A stretch of 64,000 nt of DNA from Alphaproteobacteria bacterium AO1-B (GCA_001890945.1 MLAX01000001.1:744001-808000); one strand, 5' to 3'; counted from the first letter of the stretch, positions 1-9,597 are shown. Numbers and translations: made by a program. Notes: generated from the sequence alone by a model not told the origin.

Positions 1-5
1 AAGCC

Positions 6-1793
6 ATGTCGACCCGTTGGCTCATACTCTCGCTGCCGCCTGTTTTCATGGTGGTCGCCGCGGCTGTGCTCGCTTACGTCTTCCAGGAACTGGATGATGA
101 TAACGTCGACCGCATAGCTGCAGAACGGTTGACGCTGTACCGGCAAACCATCATCGGCGAATACCAGAAATACCGCTACCTTCCTTACATGATTGCCCGG
201 GATCCACGCGCCACGGCAGCAATTGGCCTTGGTCAGCCGGTAGAGAGCGCCAATCGTTTTCTGGAAGAAATGGCGGAAAATTCAGGTGCAGACCTTCTTT
301 ATGTCATGAATGCTGCCGGGACGACGCTGGCGGCCAGCAACTGGCAAAAACCGCTTTCCCTCGTCGGCCGGAACTATGGGTTCCGGCCATACTTTACGGC
401 GGCGATGCGAGGTGAGGAGGGGCAGTTTTTCGCCATTGGTTTGACCACTGGCCGTCCCGGTTTGTTCCTGGCTCGGCCGACGCCGGTCGAAGGAGATCCG
501 GTTGGGGTTGCCGTCGTTAAAGTGGATACCAGCGAGCTTGAAAACGCCTGGGCGGAAGGCGGGGAGCTCGTCTTTGCAACCGATGCCGACGGTGTGATTT
601 TTCTGTCCAGCCAGCCGGAGTGGCGCTATCGGACTTTGGCCGAGCTTCCAATGGCTACGCGGGACGCCATTGCCAGCAGTCAGAAATACGCAAATGAACC
701 GCTGATCCCGATCAGTGACGCGCCGGTGACCGGTCCAAACCAGCTGACCATTGACGGGCAGGCCTATCGTCACAACTCAACCGATGTGGATCTGCTCGGC
801 TGGAAACTCCATTTCCTCGTGCCGCAGGCAGAAGCGCACAAGAGCCTGCTGCCGATTTGGGTGATCACCCTGACGCTTTGCCTTCTCTATGCGGTGATTG
901 TGCTTGGCTTGCGCGGGCAAAGGCTGCGCCGGGCGTCTGCCGCGCTCCGCCAGGAGTCAGCAGATCTGAAAGAATTGAACCAGCGGCTGGTTGGCGAAAT
1001 CAAGGAACGCCGGCGCGTGGAACACGCACTTCTGGAAGCGCAACGGGGCCTCGCGCGCTCCAGCCGTCTCGCAGCGGTTGGTGAAATGTCGGCTGCTGTC
1101 GTTCATGAACTGAGCCAGCCCCTGGCGGCGCTCAGAATGTTTGTGGCAGGCACCCGCAAGTTCCTTGAAAAAGGGGATACCCACACGGCTGCAGAAAACC
1201 TGCAGGAGATTGAATCCCTTCAGATGCGAATGGCGAGCCTGACTCAAGAGCTCAAGAGGTTTGCGCGTCCGGGCGAGAGCCGGATCGAAACCGTCGACCT
1301 TCGAGACAGCATTTTGGCGGCGGAAAAAATTGTCCGTCCCAGGTTTGAAGAAACAGGTGTTACTCTGAAAATCGAGATGCCGGATCAGCCCTTGATCGTT
1401 GAGACGGCCCCGCTGCGGATAGAGCAAATACTGGTCAACTTGTTGCGCAACGGAGCCGATGCGGCCGCCACAGAAGACAGTGGTGAAGTCCGGCTTAATA
1501 TCGTTGAGACTGGGGATACGGTTGTGGTGCGGGTGCTCGATAACGGCCCAGGGATCCCCATGGATCTACGGGAACGTATTTTCGATCCGTTTTTCTCCAC
1601 CAAAACAAGTGCCGAAGGGATGGGGCTTGGTCTGGCCATCTCCATGCGAATTGCAGAAGATCTCGGCGGTGATTTGGCGGTATCCGCCAACGTGCCGCGC
1701 GGCGCTGCCTTTGAACTCACGGTGCCGGCTGTCAAATCGGCAGAAATGACGGATGCATCTTTTGTCCGTCTGGAAGCAGAAGTTGCTGAATGA
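6..1793 (+). CDS. dctB: C4-dicarboxylate sensor histidine kinase DctB
   Basis: Membrane sensor kinase that detects dicarboxylates in the periplasm and phosphorylates DctD. Visible in order: a transmembrane segment at residues 7-26, a periplasmic double-PAS/Cache-like region to about 278, a second membrane segment at 281-302, a coiled linker to about 345, a DHp H-box with His367 (VVHELSQPL), and an ATPase domain with N-box Asn462, G1 box DNGPGIP (492-498) and G2 box GMGLGLAI near 518-525. The stop overlaps the dctD start (ATGA), so the pair is translationally coupled. The ATG lies 6 bases from the window edge, so an earlier start cannot be excluded. The hydrophobic N-terminus fits a true start. 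The ligand is inferred from the family and from the TRAP genes downstream. Confidence 0.88.
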   Translation: MSTRWLILSLPPVFMVVAAAVLAYVFQELDDDNVDRIAAERLTLYRQTIIGEYQKYRYLPYMIARDPRATAAIGLGQPVESANRFLEEMAENSGADLLYVMNAAGTTLAASNWQKPLSLVGRNYGFRPYFTAAMRGEEGQFFAIGLTTGRPGLFLARPTPVEGDPVGVAVVKVDTSELENAWAEGGELVFATDADGVIFLSSQPEWRYRTLAELPMATRDAIASSQKYANEPLIPISDAPVTGPNQLTIDGQAYRHNSTDVDLLGWKLHFLVPQAEAHKSLLPIWVITLTLCLLYAVIVLGLRGQRLRRASAALRQESADLKELNQRLVGEIKERRRVEHALLEAQRGLARSSRLAAVGEMSAAVVHELSQPLAALRMFVAGTRKFLEKGDTHTAAENLQEIESLQMRMASLTQELKRFARPGESRIETVDLRDSILAAEKIVRPRFEETGVTLKIEMPDQPLIVETAPLRIEQILVNLLRNGADAAATEDSGEVRLNIVETGDTVVVRVLDNGPGIPMDLRERIFDPFFSTKTSAEGMGLGLAISMRIAEDLGGDLAVSANVPRGAAFELTVPAVKSAEMTDASFVRLEAEVAE

Positions 1794-3205
1794 CAACGCT
1801 TAATTCAAAACCCTCTCAATCTACGAACACCCCGGTTCTGATTGTTGACGACGATCCGTCTATGCGCGCAGCGCTTCGTCAATGGATCCGGCTTGCCGAT
1901 TTTGAGACGATCGAGGTGGCAACGGCTGACCAGGCCATGGCGGTTCTGAGCCCGGATTTTGGTGGCTGTATCGTCACGGACCTGATGCTAGATGGTGACG
2001 ACGGCATGACCTTGCTGCGCAGGGTTGGAGAACTGGACGGTGATCTGCCGGTTATCCTGATCACCGGCCATGGCGACGTTCCAATGGCCGTGGAAGCGAT
2101 GCGCGCCGGTGCATATGACTTTGTCGAAAAGCCTTTCGATCCGGACTTGATTGCGGAAGTCGTTCGCAGGGCGTGCAACCGCCGCGCGCTTGTTCTGGAG
2201 AATCGGGTGTTGAAGACCCAGATCGCGGACAGTTCCAGTCTTGAAAGCCGGCTGATCGGCAACAGCCCGGCAATGCAAGCGCTGCGGCAACAGATCCTGC
2301 ATTTTGCGCAAACCGATGCCGCGGTTCTGATCACCGGTGAAACCGGGACGGGAAAGGAAGTGATCGCTCAGGCGCTGCATGATTACAGCGCGCGCAAGGA
2401 CGCTCCGTTCATGGCGATCAACGCGGCCGCGTTGCCGGAGACCATGGTCGAAGCCGAACTCTTTGGCCACGAAGCCGGGGCATTTACAGGTGCAGACCGG
2501 CAACGGATCGGCCGGATCGAGGCCGCGAACTCCGGTGTCTTGTTTCTGGATGAAATTGTATCCATGCCGCTGCCGCTCCAGGCAAAACTGCTTCGGGTGC
2601 TGCAAGAGCGTAAAGTTGACCGGATTGGAGGCCACCGGCCTGTTGACGTCGATATCCGGTTGGTGAGCGCGGCTAATGTTGATCCGCGGGAAGCGGTGGC
2701 TTCCGGCCGGTTGCGAGAAGATCTATTGTTCCGGTTGAATGCAATCGAACTCGTCATTCCGCCTTTGCGGGAACGCGGCCGGGACAGCATCTTGTTGTTT
2801 GATACGTTTCTCAACCGGTTTGCAGTTCAATACGGCATGGAGGCGCCAACACCGAGCGCGCTTGATGAAGCGTTTTTGCAAACCTACGGATGGCCAGGCA
2901 ACGTCCGTGAACTGCGCAATGCGGCCGAGCGGTTCGTTTTGAACGCGCAGGTCAATCCGCAACCGCTGGAAACACTCGTCACCGGCCGGCGCGATGACGC
3001 TTCGCCGATGGGAACAGGCGGATTGAAGGATCTCATGGACGCTTACGAACGGTCTTTGATCGAAGGAGCCTTGAGGCGTCATGGTGGCAAGGTTGCCGAT
3101 GTCATGCGCGAGCTGAACGTGCCTCGCCGGACGCTGAACGAGAAGATGGCTCGCCTCGGATTGAGCCGGGATCAAGCGAGCGACCCGGAAACGGGAGCCG
3201 CCTGA
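1790..3205 (+). CDS. dctD: C4-dicarboxylate response regulator DctD (NtrC family, sigma-54 activator)
   Basis: Response regulator that activates sigma-54 promoters for dicarboxylate uptake once phosphorylated by DctB. The receiver domain (about 15-130) has the acidic cluster DDD at 20-22, phospho-acceptor Asp64 and Lys114. The AAA+ domain has Walker A GETGTGKE (183-190), the sigma-54 contact loop GAFTGA (230-235) and Walker B LFLDE (251-255). A Fis-type helix-turn-helix ends the protein (about 430-460). It overlaps dctB by 4 bp. A TGGCAC/TGC promoter lies 134 bp after its stop, in front of dctP, so dctPQM is the natural target. Confidence 0.92.
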   Translation: MTTLNSKPSQSTNTPVLIVDDDPSMRAALRQWIRLADFETIEVATADQAMAVLSPDFGGCIVTDLMLDGDDGMTLLRRVGELDGDLPVILITGHGDVPMAVEAMRAGAYDFVEKPFDPDLIAEVVRRACNRRALVLENRVLKTQIADSSSLESRLIGNSPAMQALRQQILHFAQTDAAVLITGETGTGKEVIAQALHDYSARKDAPFMAINAAALPETMVEAELFGHEAGAFTGADRQRIGRIEAANSGVLFLDEIVSMPLPLQAKLLRVLQERKVDRIGGHRPVDVDIRLVSAANVDPREAVASGRLREDLLFRLNAIELVIPPLRERGRDSILLFDTFLNRFAVQYGMEAPTPSALDEAFLQTYGWPGNVRELRNAAERFVLNAQVNPQPLETLVTGRRDDASPMGTGGLKDLMDAYERSLIEGALRRHGGKVADVMRELNVPRRTLNEKMARLGLSRDQASDPETGAA

Positions 3206-3215
3206 AACTCGGCGA

Positions 3216-3233
3216 TCGGCGAAAAATCGCCGA
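3216..3233 (+). terminator. Hairpin after dctD
   Basis: A perfect 7-bp stem (TCGGCGA / TCGCCGA) closes a 4-nt AAAA loop 11 bp after the dctD stop. No T-run follows, so it may be a weak or Rho-assisted terminator, or an mRNA 3'-end hairpin. Confidence 0.4.
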
Positions 3234-3338
3234 CGCAATATGAGCATCGGCAAGATCTCGCCTAGGTGCACTGCGGTAGTTTTGCGCTGAGCCCGAAAAA
3301 GCCGCCAGTTTGCCCAGTTTTCGGTTGTCAATTGAAGC

Positions 3339-3353
3339 TGGCACGGGTCATGC
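3339..3353 (+). promoter_or_regulatory. Sigma-54 (RpoN) promoter of dctPQM
   Basis: TGGCAC, then five bases (GGGTC), then ATGC. The invariant GG (3340-3341) and GC (3352-3353) are exactly 10 bases apart as in -24/-12 promoters; only the first T of TTGC is replaced by A. It sits 80 bp before the dctP start, and DctD, a sigma-54 activator, is encoded just upstream. Confidence 0.78.
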
Positions 3354-3432
3354 TTATTAGGCTCTGACTTGGTCAGCCCCTCATTGCTGGCCGGGTGGTC
3401 AAGAGATTGAGCCAATAATCTGGGAGGATTTC

Positions 3433-4449
3433 ATGCTCACGTCACTCAAAGCCGCGACCGCGGTATCCGCGGGCGCCCTTGCCCTTATTTTCGCAACTGA
3501 AACTTTCGCTGCCGATGTCACCTGGAACGTGTCCCTCTGGGGCAAGCGTCGGGCGTTCACCGAGCATGTCGAGAAGCTTGCTGAGCAGGTCGCTCAAAAG
3601 ACCGACGGCAAGTTTGAAATCGTCCTGCACTATGGTGGCGCGCTGTCCAAGTCCCGTGAGAACCTCGATGGTATCTCCTTCGGCGCTTTCGAGATGGCTC
3701 AGTTCTGCGCATCCTACCACGCCGACAAAAACCCGACATTGACCGTTTTGGAACTGCCGTTCCTGGGCGTTTCTGATCTTGAGACCGAAGTAAAGGTTTC
3801 CAAGGCGCTTTATGAGCATCCGGCAGTCCAGCAGGATCTCGGCCGCTGGAACGCCAAGCTGCTGATGCCGTCTCCAATGCCGCAGTACAACTTTGCTGGC
3901 AAAGGGGATGCACCGGCTTCTGTTTCCGATTTCGATGGCATGCGTGTGCGCGCCCTCGGTGGTCTTGGCAAACTGATGGAAGCAGCTGGCGCTGTTCCGA
4001 CATCCGTGACCGCATCTGAAACTTATCAGGCGATTGACTCCGGCACAGTGCAGGCCGCTGGCTTTGCTCCACATGCGCACCTGTCTTTCCGGGTCGTTGA
4101 AGTGGCCGATTGGTGGACCAAGAACCTGAACCCGGGCACCGTTCATTGCCCGATCGTTGTCAATACAGACGCCTACGCAGCGCTTCCGGATGACTTCAAG
4201 GCCGCCCTCGACTCTTCCGTCGATCCGGCCCTCGATCACTACCTGGCTACTTATGCCAAGGTTTATGACAAGTGGTGGCCGGAGCTGGACAAATTGGGCA
4301 TTCAGCAGGTTGAATTCTCAGATGAGGAACTGTCGGCATTCGCCGAAAAGGCCGGTCCTATCCACGCTGCTTGGATTGAAGAGCAAACCGCTAACGGTTT
4401 GCCGGCTCAAGAGTTGCTCGACATGGTCAAAAAGACCATCGCTGAATAA
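3433..4449 (+). CDS. dctP: TRAP transporter substrate-binding protein DctP
   Basis: Periplasmic solute receptor of a TRAP transporter (338 aa), delivering a carboxylate, probably a C4-dicarboxylate, to DctQM. A signal peptide covers residues 1-26 (cleavage near FA-AD). The mature protein has the DctP fold pattern, including the substrate-binding arginine region FDGMRVRALGG and the following SETYQAIDSGTVQAAG segment. A good ribosome site (GGGAGG) precedes the ATG. The gene follows an RpoN promoter and is separated from dctQ by a strong hairpin, a layout that usually gives more binding protein than permease. The exact substrate is not visible; DctBD control makes succinate, fumarate or malate the best guess. 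Confidence 0.88.
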   Translation: MLTSLKAATAVSAGALALIFATETFAADVTWNVSLWGKRRAFTEHVEKLAEQVAQKTDGKFEIVLHYGGALSKSRENLDGISFGAFEMAQFCASYHADKNPTLTVLELPFLGVSDLETEVKVSKALYEHPAVQQDLGRWNAKLLMPSPMPQYNFAGKGDAPASVSDFDGMRVRALGGLGKLMEAAGAVPTSVTASETYQAIDSGTVQAAGFAPHAHLSFRVVEVADWWTKNLNPGTVHCPIVVNTDAYAALPDDFKAALDSSVDPALDHYLATYAKVYDKWWPELDKLGIQQVEFSDEELSAFAEKAGPIHAAWIEEQTANGLPAQELLDMVKKTIAE

Positions 4450-4475
4450 CGTCAGCCTCACTTGAACTCGAAGAT

Positions 4476-4504
4476 GTCTCTCCGGCACCAACTGCCGGGG
4501 AGAC
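4476..4504 (+). promoter_or_regulatory. Intercistronic hairpin between dctP and dctQ
   Basis: A 12-bp stem with a single T-G wobble (left arm 4476-4487, right arm 4493-4504) and a 5-nt loop (CCAAC). No T-run follows, so full termination is unlikely. Such stem-loops often protect the upstream cistron from 3' decay or partly attenuate, raising DctP relative to the permease subunits. Confidence 0.6.
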
Positions 4505-4523
4505 TTTCCACAGGGCTGATTTC

Positions 4524-5168
4524 ATGAACACTTCTCCTCAATCGGGCGGTTCAGACACCGACCGTCCCACAACATATATCCGGTTCGATGGATGGCTTGG
4601 TCACGTTGAAAACGGATTCAACATGATCGCTGCCTTCTCCATTTTGTCACTGATGTTTTTGGCTGTTGCCCAGGTCTTGGGCCGGTTGTTCTTCAACACG
4701 CCGATCCCGGGTTTTATCGACATTACCGAACAGGCCATGGCGATTTTTGCCTTTGCCGGTGTGGCATATTGCCAAAGAGTTGGTGGTCACATCCGGATGG
4801 AAATCGTACTCGGCAAACTGCGTGGCAGAGCACTTTACATCTTCGAAATGATCGGTGTGATCGTGATCGCCTTTACGGTCGCCCTGTTGATCTGGGGTTC
4901 CTGGTTTCACTTCGACCGGTCCTGGTCGATTGGTGACAGCACCATGGATATCAGGTTGCCGACTTGGCCATCGAAACTCGTCATTCCCGTTGCGTTGAGC
5001 CTGCTGTTCTTGCGCCTCCTCATGCAGATTTACGGATATGCCCGCTTGGTCCGCAATCCTGACCGTGAGCCGGTTGCCGTCCCTGTCATCGAGGACGTTG
5101 AAAAGGTCGCCCAACATGAAATCGAAGAAGCCTTTGGCGACGATGCTGTTGCAGGAGACACCAAATGA
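4524..5168 (+). CDS. dctQ: TRAP transporter small permease DctQ
   Basis: Small membrane subunit (214 aa) that pairs with DctM in the inner membrane and docks the loaded DctP. Four hydrophobic segments are visible at about 33-53, 62-82, 105-127 and 152-172, the usual DctQ number. The N-terminal 30 and C-terminal 40 residues are hydrophilic and acidic, making it slightly longer than typical. The stop overlaps the dctM start (ATGA), which indicates coupled translation. Confidence 0.85.
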   Translation: MNTSPQSGGSDTDRPTTYIRFDGWLGHVENGFNMIAAFSILSLMFLAVAQVLGRLFFNTPIPGFIDITEQAMAIFAFAGVAYCQRVGGHIRMEIVLGKLRGRALYIFEMIGVIVIAFTVALLIWGSWFHFDRSWSIGDSTMDIRLPTWPSKLVIPVALSLLFLRLLMQIYGYARLVRNPDREPVAVPVIEDVEKVAQHEIEEAFGDDAVAGDTK

Positions 5169-6535
5169 CACCGTTTGAAGTAGGTCTCCTGATGACCGGC
5201 GTCTTGCTGGTCTTGGTCATCATGGGTGTCCGGGTGGCTTTTGCCGCTGCCTTCGTAGGGCTGGTAGGCCTTATTCTGCATTTCTCGCTTAAGATGGGAT
5301 TTGAGCGCGGCTTTTTTGTTGCACTCAAAATGGCGGGAACGATTCCGCATTCCAAATCCGTCACCTATGCCCTCTCGGTTTTGCCGACCTTCATTCTGAT
5401 CGGCTTCCTGGCGTTCTATGCAGGCTTCACGAAACAGCTGTTTGAGGCTGCGAAGCGCTGGCTCGGCTGGATGCCGGGCGGTATGGCCGTCGGCACGGTC
5501 TTCTCCACTGCAGGCTTTGCAGCCGTATCCGGTGCATCTGTGGCAACGGCTGCAGTCTTTGCCCGCGTTGCGATCCCGGAGATGCTGAAAGAAGGGTATT
5601 CGCCAAGACTGTCCGCCGCTGTTGTGGCAGCAGGCGGTACGCTGGCATCTCTGATCCCGCCATCAGCAATCCTGGTCATCTACGCGATCCTGGTGGAGCA
5701 GTCTGTCGGCAAACTCTTGATCGCAGGTTTCTTGCCTGGTGTGTTTTCTGCCCTGATCTATGTGGCGATCATTGTTGGGGTGTCTGCCTGGCGCGGCGAT
5801 GCTCCGGCAATCAAGGGGTTCACCTGGAAACAGCGGTTTGAGAGCATACCGGGTACCTTGCCGATTGTGGCGGTCATCGGAATTATCTTCTGCTCGTTCT
5901 TCTTCGGGCTGGCCACGCCAACAGAGGCTGGCTCACTCGGCGCCTTCGTGGTTCTGATGGTCGCATTTGCAAAGGGGATGAAATTCCAGCAACTCGGTCA
6001 GGCGCTTCATGAGACAGCCAAGCTGACGGTCATGATCTTCACCCTGATCTGGGGCGTTCTGGTTTATGTCCGCTTCCTCGGCTTCGCCGGATTGCCGGAA
6101 GCGTTCCGGGATTTCATTGTCGCCCTGGAGTTCTCTCCGTGGCTGATCATGATCTGCATTCTGCTGGCCTATGCCGTGCTGGGCATGTTCATGGATGCGA
6201 TCGGCATGCTGATCCTGACCCTGCCGGTTGTCTACCCTGCGGTGATGGCGCTGAATGGCGGCGAGGGTGTTTCTGCAGCCGACAGTACATTTGGCATGTC
6301 GGGCGAAGCATGCGCGATCTGGTTCGGAATTTTGGTGGTGAAGATGGCGGAGCTCTGTCTGATTACACCGCCTATTGGGCTGAACTGTTTCGTGGTGTCG
6401 GGCGTGCGCCCGGACATCCCGGTTCAGGAAGTCTTCCGCGGCTGTATCCCGTTCTTCATCGCAGACGTTCTGACGATTGCCGGCTTGCTCGCCTTCCCGT
6501 CGATCATCACCTGGCTGCCATCGTTGATGGGGTAG
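5165..6535 (+). CDS. dctM: TRAP transporter large permease DctM
   Basis: Large membrane subunit (456 aa) that carries out sodium-driven substrate uptake with DctQ. It is hydrophobic throughout, with about 12 membrane segments and typical DctM motifs: a Gly/Ala-rich AAVSGASVATAAVFARVAIPEM stretch near 118-139, the following IPPSAILVIYAIL, and a C-terminal repeat with ITPPIGLNCFVVSG. Length matches the family (about 425-460). It is the last gene of the operon and is followed by a bidirectional terminator. Confidence 0.9.
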   Translation: MTPFEVGLLMTGVLLVLVIMGVRVAFAAAFVGLVGLILHFSLKMGFERGFFVALKMAGTIPHSKSVTYALSVLPTFILIGFLAFYAGFTKQLFEAAKRWLGWMPGGMAVGTVFSTAGFAAVSGASVATAAVFARVAIPEMLKEGYSPRLSAAVVAAGGTLASLIPPSAILVIYAILVEQSVGKLLIAGFLPGVFSALIYVAIIVGVSAWRGDAPAIKGFTWKQRFESIPGTLPIVAVIGIIFCSFFFGLATPTEAGSLGAFVVLMVAFAKGMKFQQLGQALHETAKLTVMIFTLIWGVLVYVRFLGFAGLPEAFRDFIVALEFSPWLIMICILLAYAVLGMFMDAIGMLILTLPVVYPAVMALNGGEGVSAADSTFGMSGEACAIWFGILVVKMAELCLITPPIGLNCFVVSGVRPDIPVQEVFRGCIPFFIADVLTIAGLLAFPSIITWLPSLMG

Positions 6536-6563
6536 ATCTGAGGTTGACTTCACATAAAATGAA

Positions 6564-6590
6564 AGCCGCCGGATTTCCGGCGGTTCTTTA
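6564..6590. terminator. Bidirectional terminator between dctM and DUF805 gene
   Basis: Stem CCGCCGG / CCGGCGG with ATTT loop, extended by A-T and G-T pairs. TTCTTT follows on the plus strand, and a weak T-rich tract follows on the minus strand. It ends the dctPQM transcript and overlaps the stop codon of the convergent DUF805 gene. Confidence 0.7.
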
Positions 6591-7112
6591 AATTCCGTAT
6601 TTGTTGCGCCCCTGGGTTCCGGCAAAAAACATGTTTTTAAAGGTTTGCACCAACAGGATTATCGAACCTGCAATAGGAATAAACCAGCTGAACACCCAGT
6701 ATCCAGACACACCACGATCGTGCATTCTACGTACGGTTACGGACCAGCTAAAGAGTGAATTCAAAAATACGAATGGCATCAGCCAGAAATATTCGGAGAA
6801 AAACTCCAGAAAAGTGTAGTCCTTGAGATGTTCGTTTGAGAACATCAAAGCAACGAAAAAAATAAGTATTAATATGTGAATGGTATGCAAGTACCAATAC
6901 ATTGCTCTGCCAAGCCGACCTTCAAATGAAAAAATGAATGCAATACTGTTCAGAAGTATTGTCCCGATGGAAACGTCATCATCGTCCTGAAAACTCGATG
7001 ACTGTTCAGATTTTGCGGGCGCTGGGTAGTGCTGTGCGCCAATGTAGACCGGGTTTCGCTTCGTTCGCGTTTCATCAATACCGCGTCTACCAAACTCTTT
7101 TCTGTTATTCAT
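6588..7112 (-). CDS. DUF805 family inner-membrane protein (copy 1)
   Basis: Protein of 174 aa with a hydrophilic N-terminus (about 45 residues) and four membrane segments. The DUF805 hallmarks are present: FSFEGRLGRAMYWY opening the domain, VRRMHDRGVSGYW in the middle and GTQGRNKYG at the C-terminus. The function of the family is unknown. ATG 7112 is preferred over the upstream TTG (7130) because AAGGCAG precedes it. Base composition is clearly more AT-rich than the neighbours. It shares the same architecture with the next gene on the same strand. Confidence 0.75.
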   Translation of the reverse strand: MNNRKEFGRRGIDETRTKRNPVYIGAQHYPAPAKSEQSSSFQDDDDVSIGTILLNSIAFIFSFEGRLGRAMYWYLHTIHILILIFFVALMFSNEHLKDYTFLEFFSEYFWLMPFVFLNSLFSWSVTVRRMHDRGVSGYWVFSWFIPIAGSIILLVQTFKNMFFAGTQGRNKYGI

Positions 7113-7279
7113 AAAACTGCCTTCAGTCAATTATAAGTATAGATAATAATAAAAACCCTTAAAAGTAGTGTTAAGGCTGCTGCCAAATTGAATGGATAAG
7201 TTGGCTAGTGTCGAGTTTTGCGAAGAGTATCCGGTGTAGGCAAAGAGCTGGCCCTGCTTAATTCAGCGCGCAAATATCG

Positions 7280-7810
7280 TTAAAGATCGTAGCGGTTTGC
7301 GCCCTTGGTTCCCGGCATCAGGCTGTTGGCCAAAAGCAAATAGATGTTCAGAAACGGAACGAGATAACCGAAGTACCAATACCCTGTCACACCACGGTCT
7401 TGAAACCGGCGCGCTTCGAGAGAGAAGCGCAGCATCATCATGACGAAACAGAACGTCAGGAACCGGACCACAAAACCGACGTCATGGCTGGCAGAAGCAA
7501 TGTCTCCCCAATTGAAAGAGCCTGCGGCTTGGGCAAAAGCAATGTAGCCAATGATGGATGTGACCGTGTAGGCCGATCCGATAATCCAGTAGTCGAGACG
7601 GGAGACCCGGCCGCGGAAGCCGAACAAGGTTCCACCTACGAAACACATTGCAGACCAAAGGCCAGACGTTTTGCTGGGTTTGGTTTCTCGTGTCGCGGCA
7701 GTGTAAGCAGGAGCGGTGAATGTTGTTGAGGCAACCTGCGGCAGCGACAGGCCTCGAGTCGTGTTTTGCTGTTCCAACTGCTTTTGTAAGTCGTTAGACG
7801 TTACGCGCAT
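7280..7810 (-). CDS. DUF805 family inner-membrane protein (copy 2)
   Basis: Protein of 176 aa with the same architecture as the preceding DUF805 protein: hydrophilic head, FGFRGRVSRLDYWI, four membrane segments, ARRFQDRGVTGYWYFGY and a C-terminal GTKGANRYDL. The two copies share perhaps a third of their residues by eye, so the duplication is old or the copies came separately. This copy has GC typical of the chromosome. The role is unknown; the family is sometimes linked to membrane stress, but nothing here tests that. Confidence 0.75.
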   Translation of the reverse strand: MRVTSNDLQKQLEQQNTTRGLSLPQVASTTFTAPAYTAATRETKPSKTSGLWSAMCFVGGTLFGFRGRVSRLDYWIIGSAYTVTSIIGYIAFAQAAGSFNWGDIASASHDVGFVVRFLTFCFVMMMLRFSLEARRFQDRGVTGYWYFGYLVPFLNIYLLLANSLMPGTKGANRYDL

Positions 7811-8028
7811 TGCCTAAAACCCGTCATTCACCCGTTGAGATCGCTATATCCGGACGCCTCGGTGTGTATTCCACCAGAGCGGTCCGTCCATTGAGTTCTT
7901 TTCTTGAAGCGGCAGTCTAGGGGCGCCGAATTAAGTGTTCAGAAAAGGAATGGATAAAATAGTTTTCAAATTGAGCGGTTTCGCAATCTTCACGATCCGA
8001 GAGTTGCAGCGAGCCGCGCAACAAAGTC

Positions 8029-9597
8029 CTAAAACAGACTGCCTTGGCCAGCGGCGGGTTTTTGTGAAACAGCTTTTTTGGGGCCGGATGTTTTGGTTTT
8101 TTTCGGCACTGAGCCGCCGCTCATGGCAACAGCATCAAGTGTACCGTCGGCCAGTTCAACGGACAGCGCTGCACCAGTCTCAACCGCGGAAGCGGATCGG
8201 ACCGGTTGACCGTCTGCATCGCGCACCACGGCATAGCCGCGTGCGAGCACATCTTTGTAGGAGAGAGACTTTAAGAGTTTCTGCAGCCCGTCCAGCTTGG
8301 CTGCACTGTCCTTAAGCCGGGTCAGGTAAGCCCGGTCAAGCCGGTCGCCGAGGCCGGTCACACGTTCCTTGGATAGGGCGGTTTGCTGAGACAGTCGGGA
8401 CGGTGTCAATCGGGCAACAACGGCGTCAAATGCCTGGCGTTTTTGCGAAATCCCGACAGATAGGGCCCGCTGCTGCCGGTCACCGGCAACCAAAAGATCT
8501 TGCCGCGCCTTTGTGCTGAGCCGCGTGAGCACGAAGGGGGACAAGCGCGCCGAAGCGTTCTGGTAGGTAGAGCGGTGATGCTTGGTGTTGACGATCAGGC
8601 CGCGTTCCAAGCTGTTGGCCGCCGTGTCGAACCGTTGCCTAGGCAAAGCCAGCAAATCTCGCGGGGCGGGGAGGGCAGCACTTGCGGCGCGCAGCTCCGT
8701 TCGCCGCGACCCGACAAACCTCTGCAAGCCGGTCGACAGTCGTCGCGCCCGGTCATCGACCATGGACATGAGCTCGGCCTTGACCGGAACCGCAATCTCG
8801 GCAGCCCCGGTCGGTGTCGGGGCTCTGAGATCTGCTGCAAGATCGATCAATGTCCAGTCGGTCTCGTGGCCAACGGCCGAAATCAAGGGGATCTGGCTAT
8901 CCGCTGCTGCCCTGACAACGGCTTCTTCATTAAAACCCCAAAGGTCTTCGATGCTGCCACCACCGCGGGCTACAATGACGAGGTCCGGGCGTGGAATCAT
9001 CCCGCCAGGTTGCAAGGCGTTAAAGCCCCGGATGCCGTTGGCGACTTCCGCACCGCTTGTTTCGCCCTGAACGCGGACGGGCCAGACTAGGACATGGACC
9101 GGAAACCGGTCGGAGATGCGGTGCAGGATATCGCGGATCACCGCCCCGGTGGGGGATGTCACAACGCCGATTACATTTGGTAATGATGGCAGTGAGCGTT
9201 TGCGTTCTTCGGCAAAGAGGCCCTCGGCGGCAAGCTTCTTCTTGCGCTCTTCAAGCAAGGCCATCAGCGCGCCGGCGCCTGCCGGTTCCAGTGCGTCGAT
9301 GACCATCTGGTATTTGGATTGGCCCGGGAACGTTGTGATCTTGCCCGTTGCGATCACCTCCAGACCTTGTTCTGGCTGGATCTTCAGTTTGGACGCAACG
9401 CCGCGCCAGATAACACCGGACAGAACTGCACGGTCATCTTTGAGATCCAGGTAAATGTGGCCCGATCCCGGTCGCGAAATCCGTCCCAACTCGCCGCGCA
9501 CCCGCACATAGCCAAATGCGTCTTCCATCGTGCGTTTGATGGAAAACGAGATTTCCGAAACGGAAAACTCAGCGACGTTGGATGAAGTATCGGCCAA
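8029..9597 (-). CDS. xseA: Exodeoxyribonuclease VII large subunit XseA
   Basis: Catalytic subunit of exonuclease VII, which degrades single-stranded DNA to oligonucleotides together with XseB. An N-terminal OB fold ([13 protein letters not shown] to about residue 120) is followed by the catalytic domain with [39 protein letters not shown] and [10 protein letters not shown], then a long coiled-coil C-terminal part. A TTG at 9597 with AAGGGA upstream gives a 522-aa protein starting just before the OB fold; the reading frame is open to 9651. xseB is not in the window. It lies head-to-tail behind ilvA. Confidence 0.9.
   Translation of the reverse strand: MADTSSNVAEFSVSEISFSIKRTMEDAFGYVRVRGELGRISRPGSGHIYLDLKDDRAVLSGVIWRGVASKLKIQPEQGLEVIATGKITTFPGQSKYQMVIDALEPAGAGALMALLEERKKKLAAEGLFAEERKRSLPSLPNVIGVVTSPTGAVIRDILHRISDRFPVHVLVWPVRVQGETSGAEVANGIRGFNALQPGGMIPRPDLVIVARGGGSIEDLWGFNEEAVVRAAADSQIPLISAVGHETDWTLIDLAADLRAPTPTGAAEIAVPVKAELMSMVDDRARRLSTGLQRFVGSRRTELRAASAALPAPRDLLALPRQRFDTAANSLERGLIVNTKHHRSTYQNASARLSPFVLTRLSTKARQDLLVAGDRQQRALSVGISQKRQAFDAVVARLTPSRLSQQTALSKERVTGLGDRLDRAYLTRLKDSAAKLDGLQKLLKSLSYKDVLARGYAVVRDADGQPVRSASAVETGAALSVELADGTLDAVAMSGGSVPKKTKTSGPKKAVSQKPAAGQGSLF

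Noticed and set aside
7935..8315. Plus-strand ORF of 126 codons near the xseA end
   Set aside because: It lies mostly opposite xseA and its translation is Arg-rich without any motif; a shadow frame.
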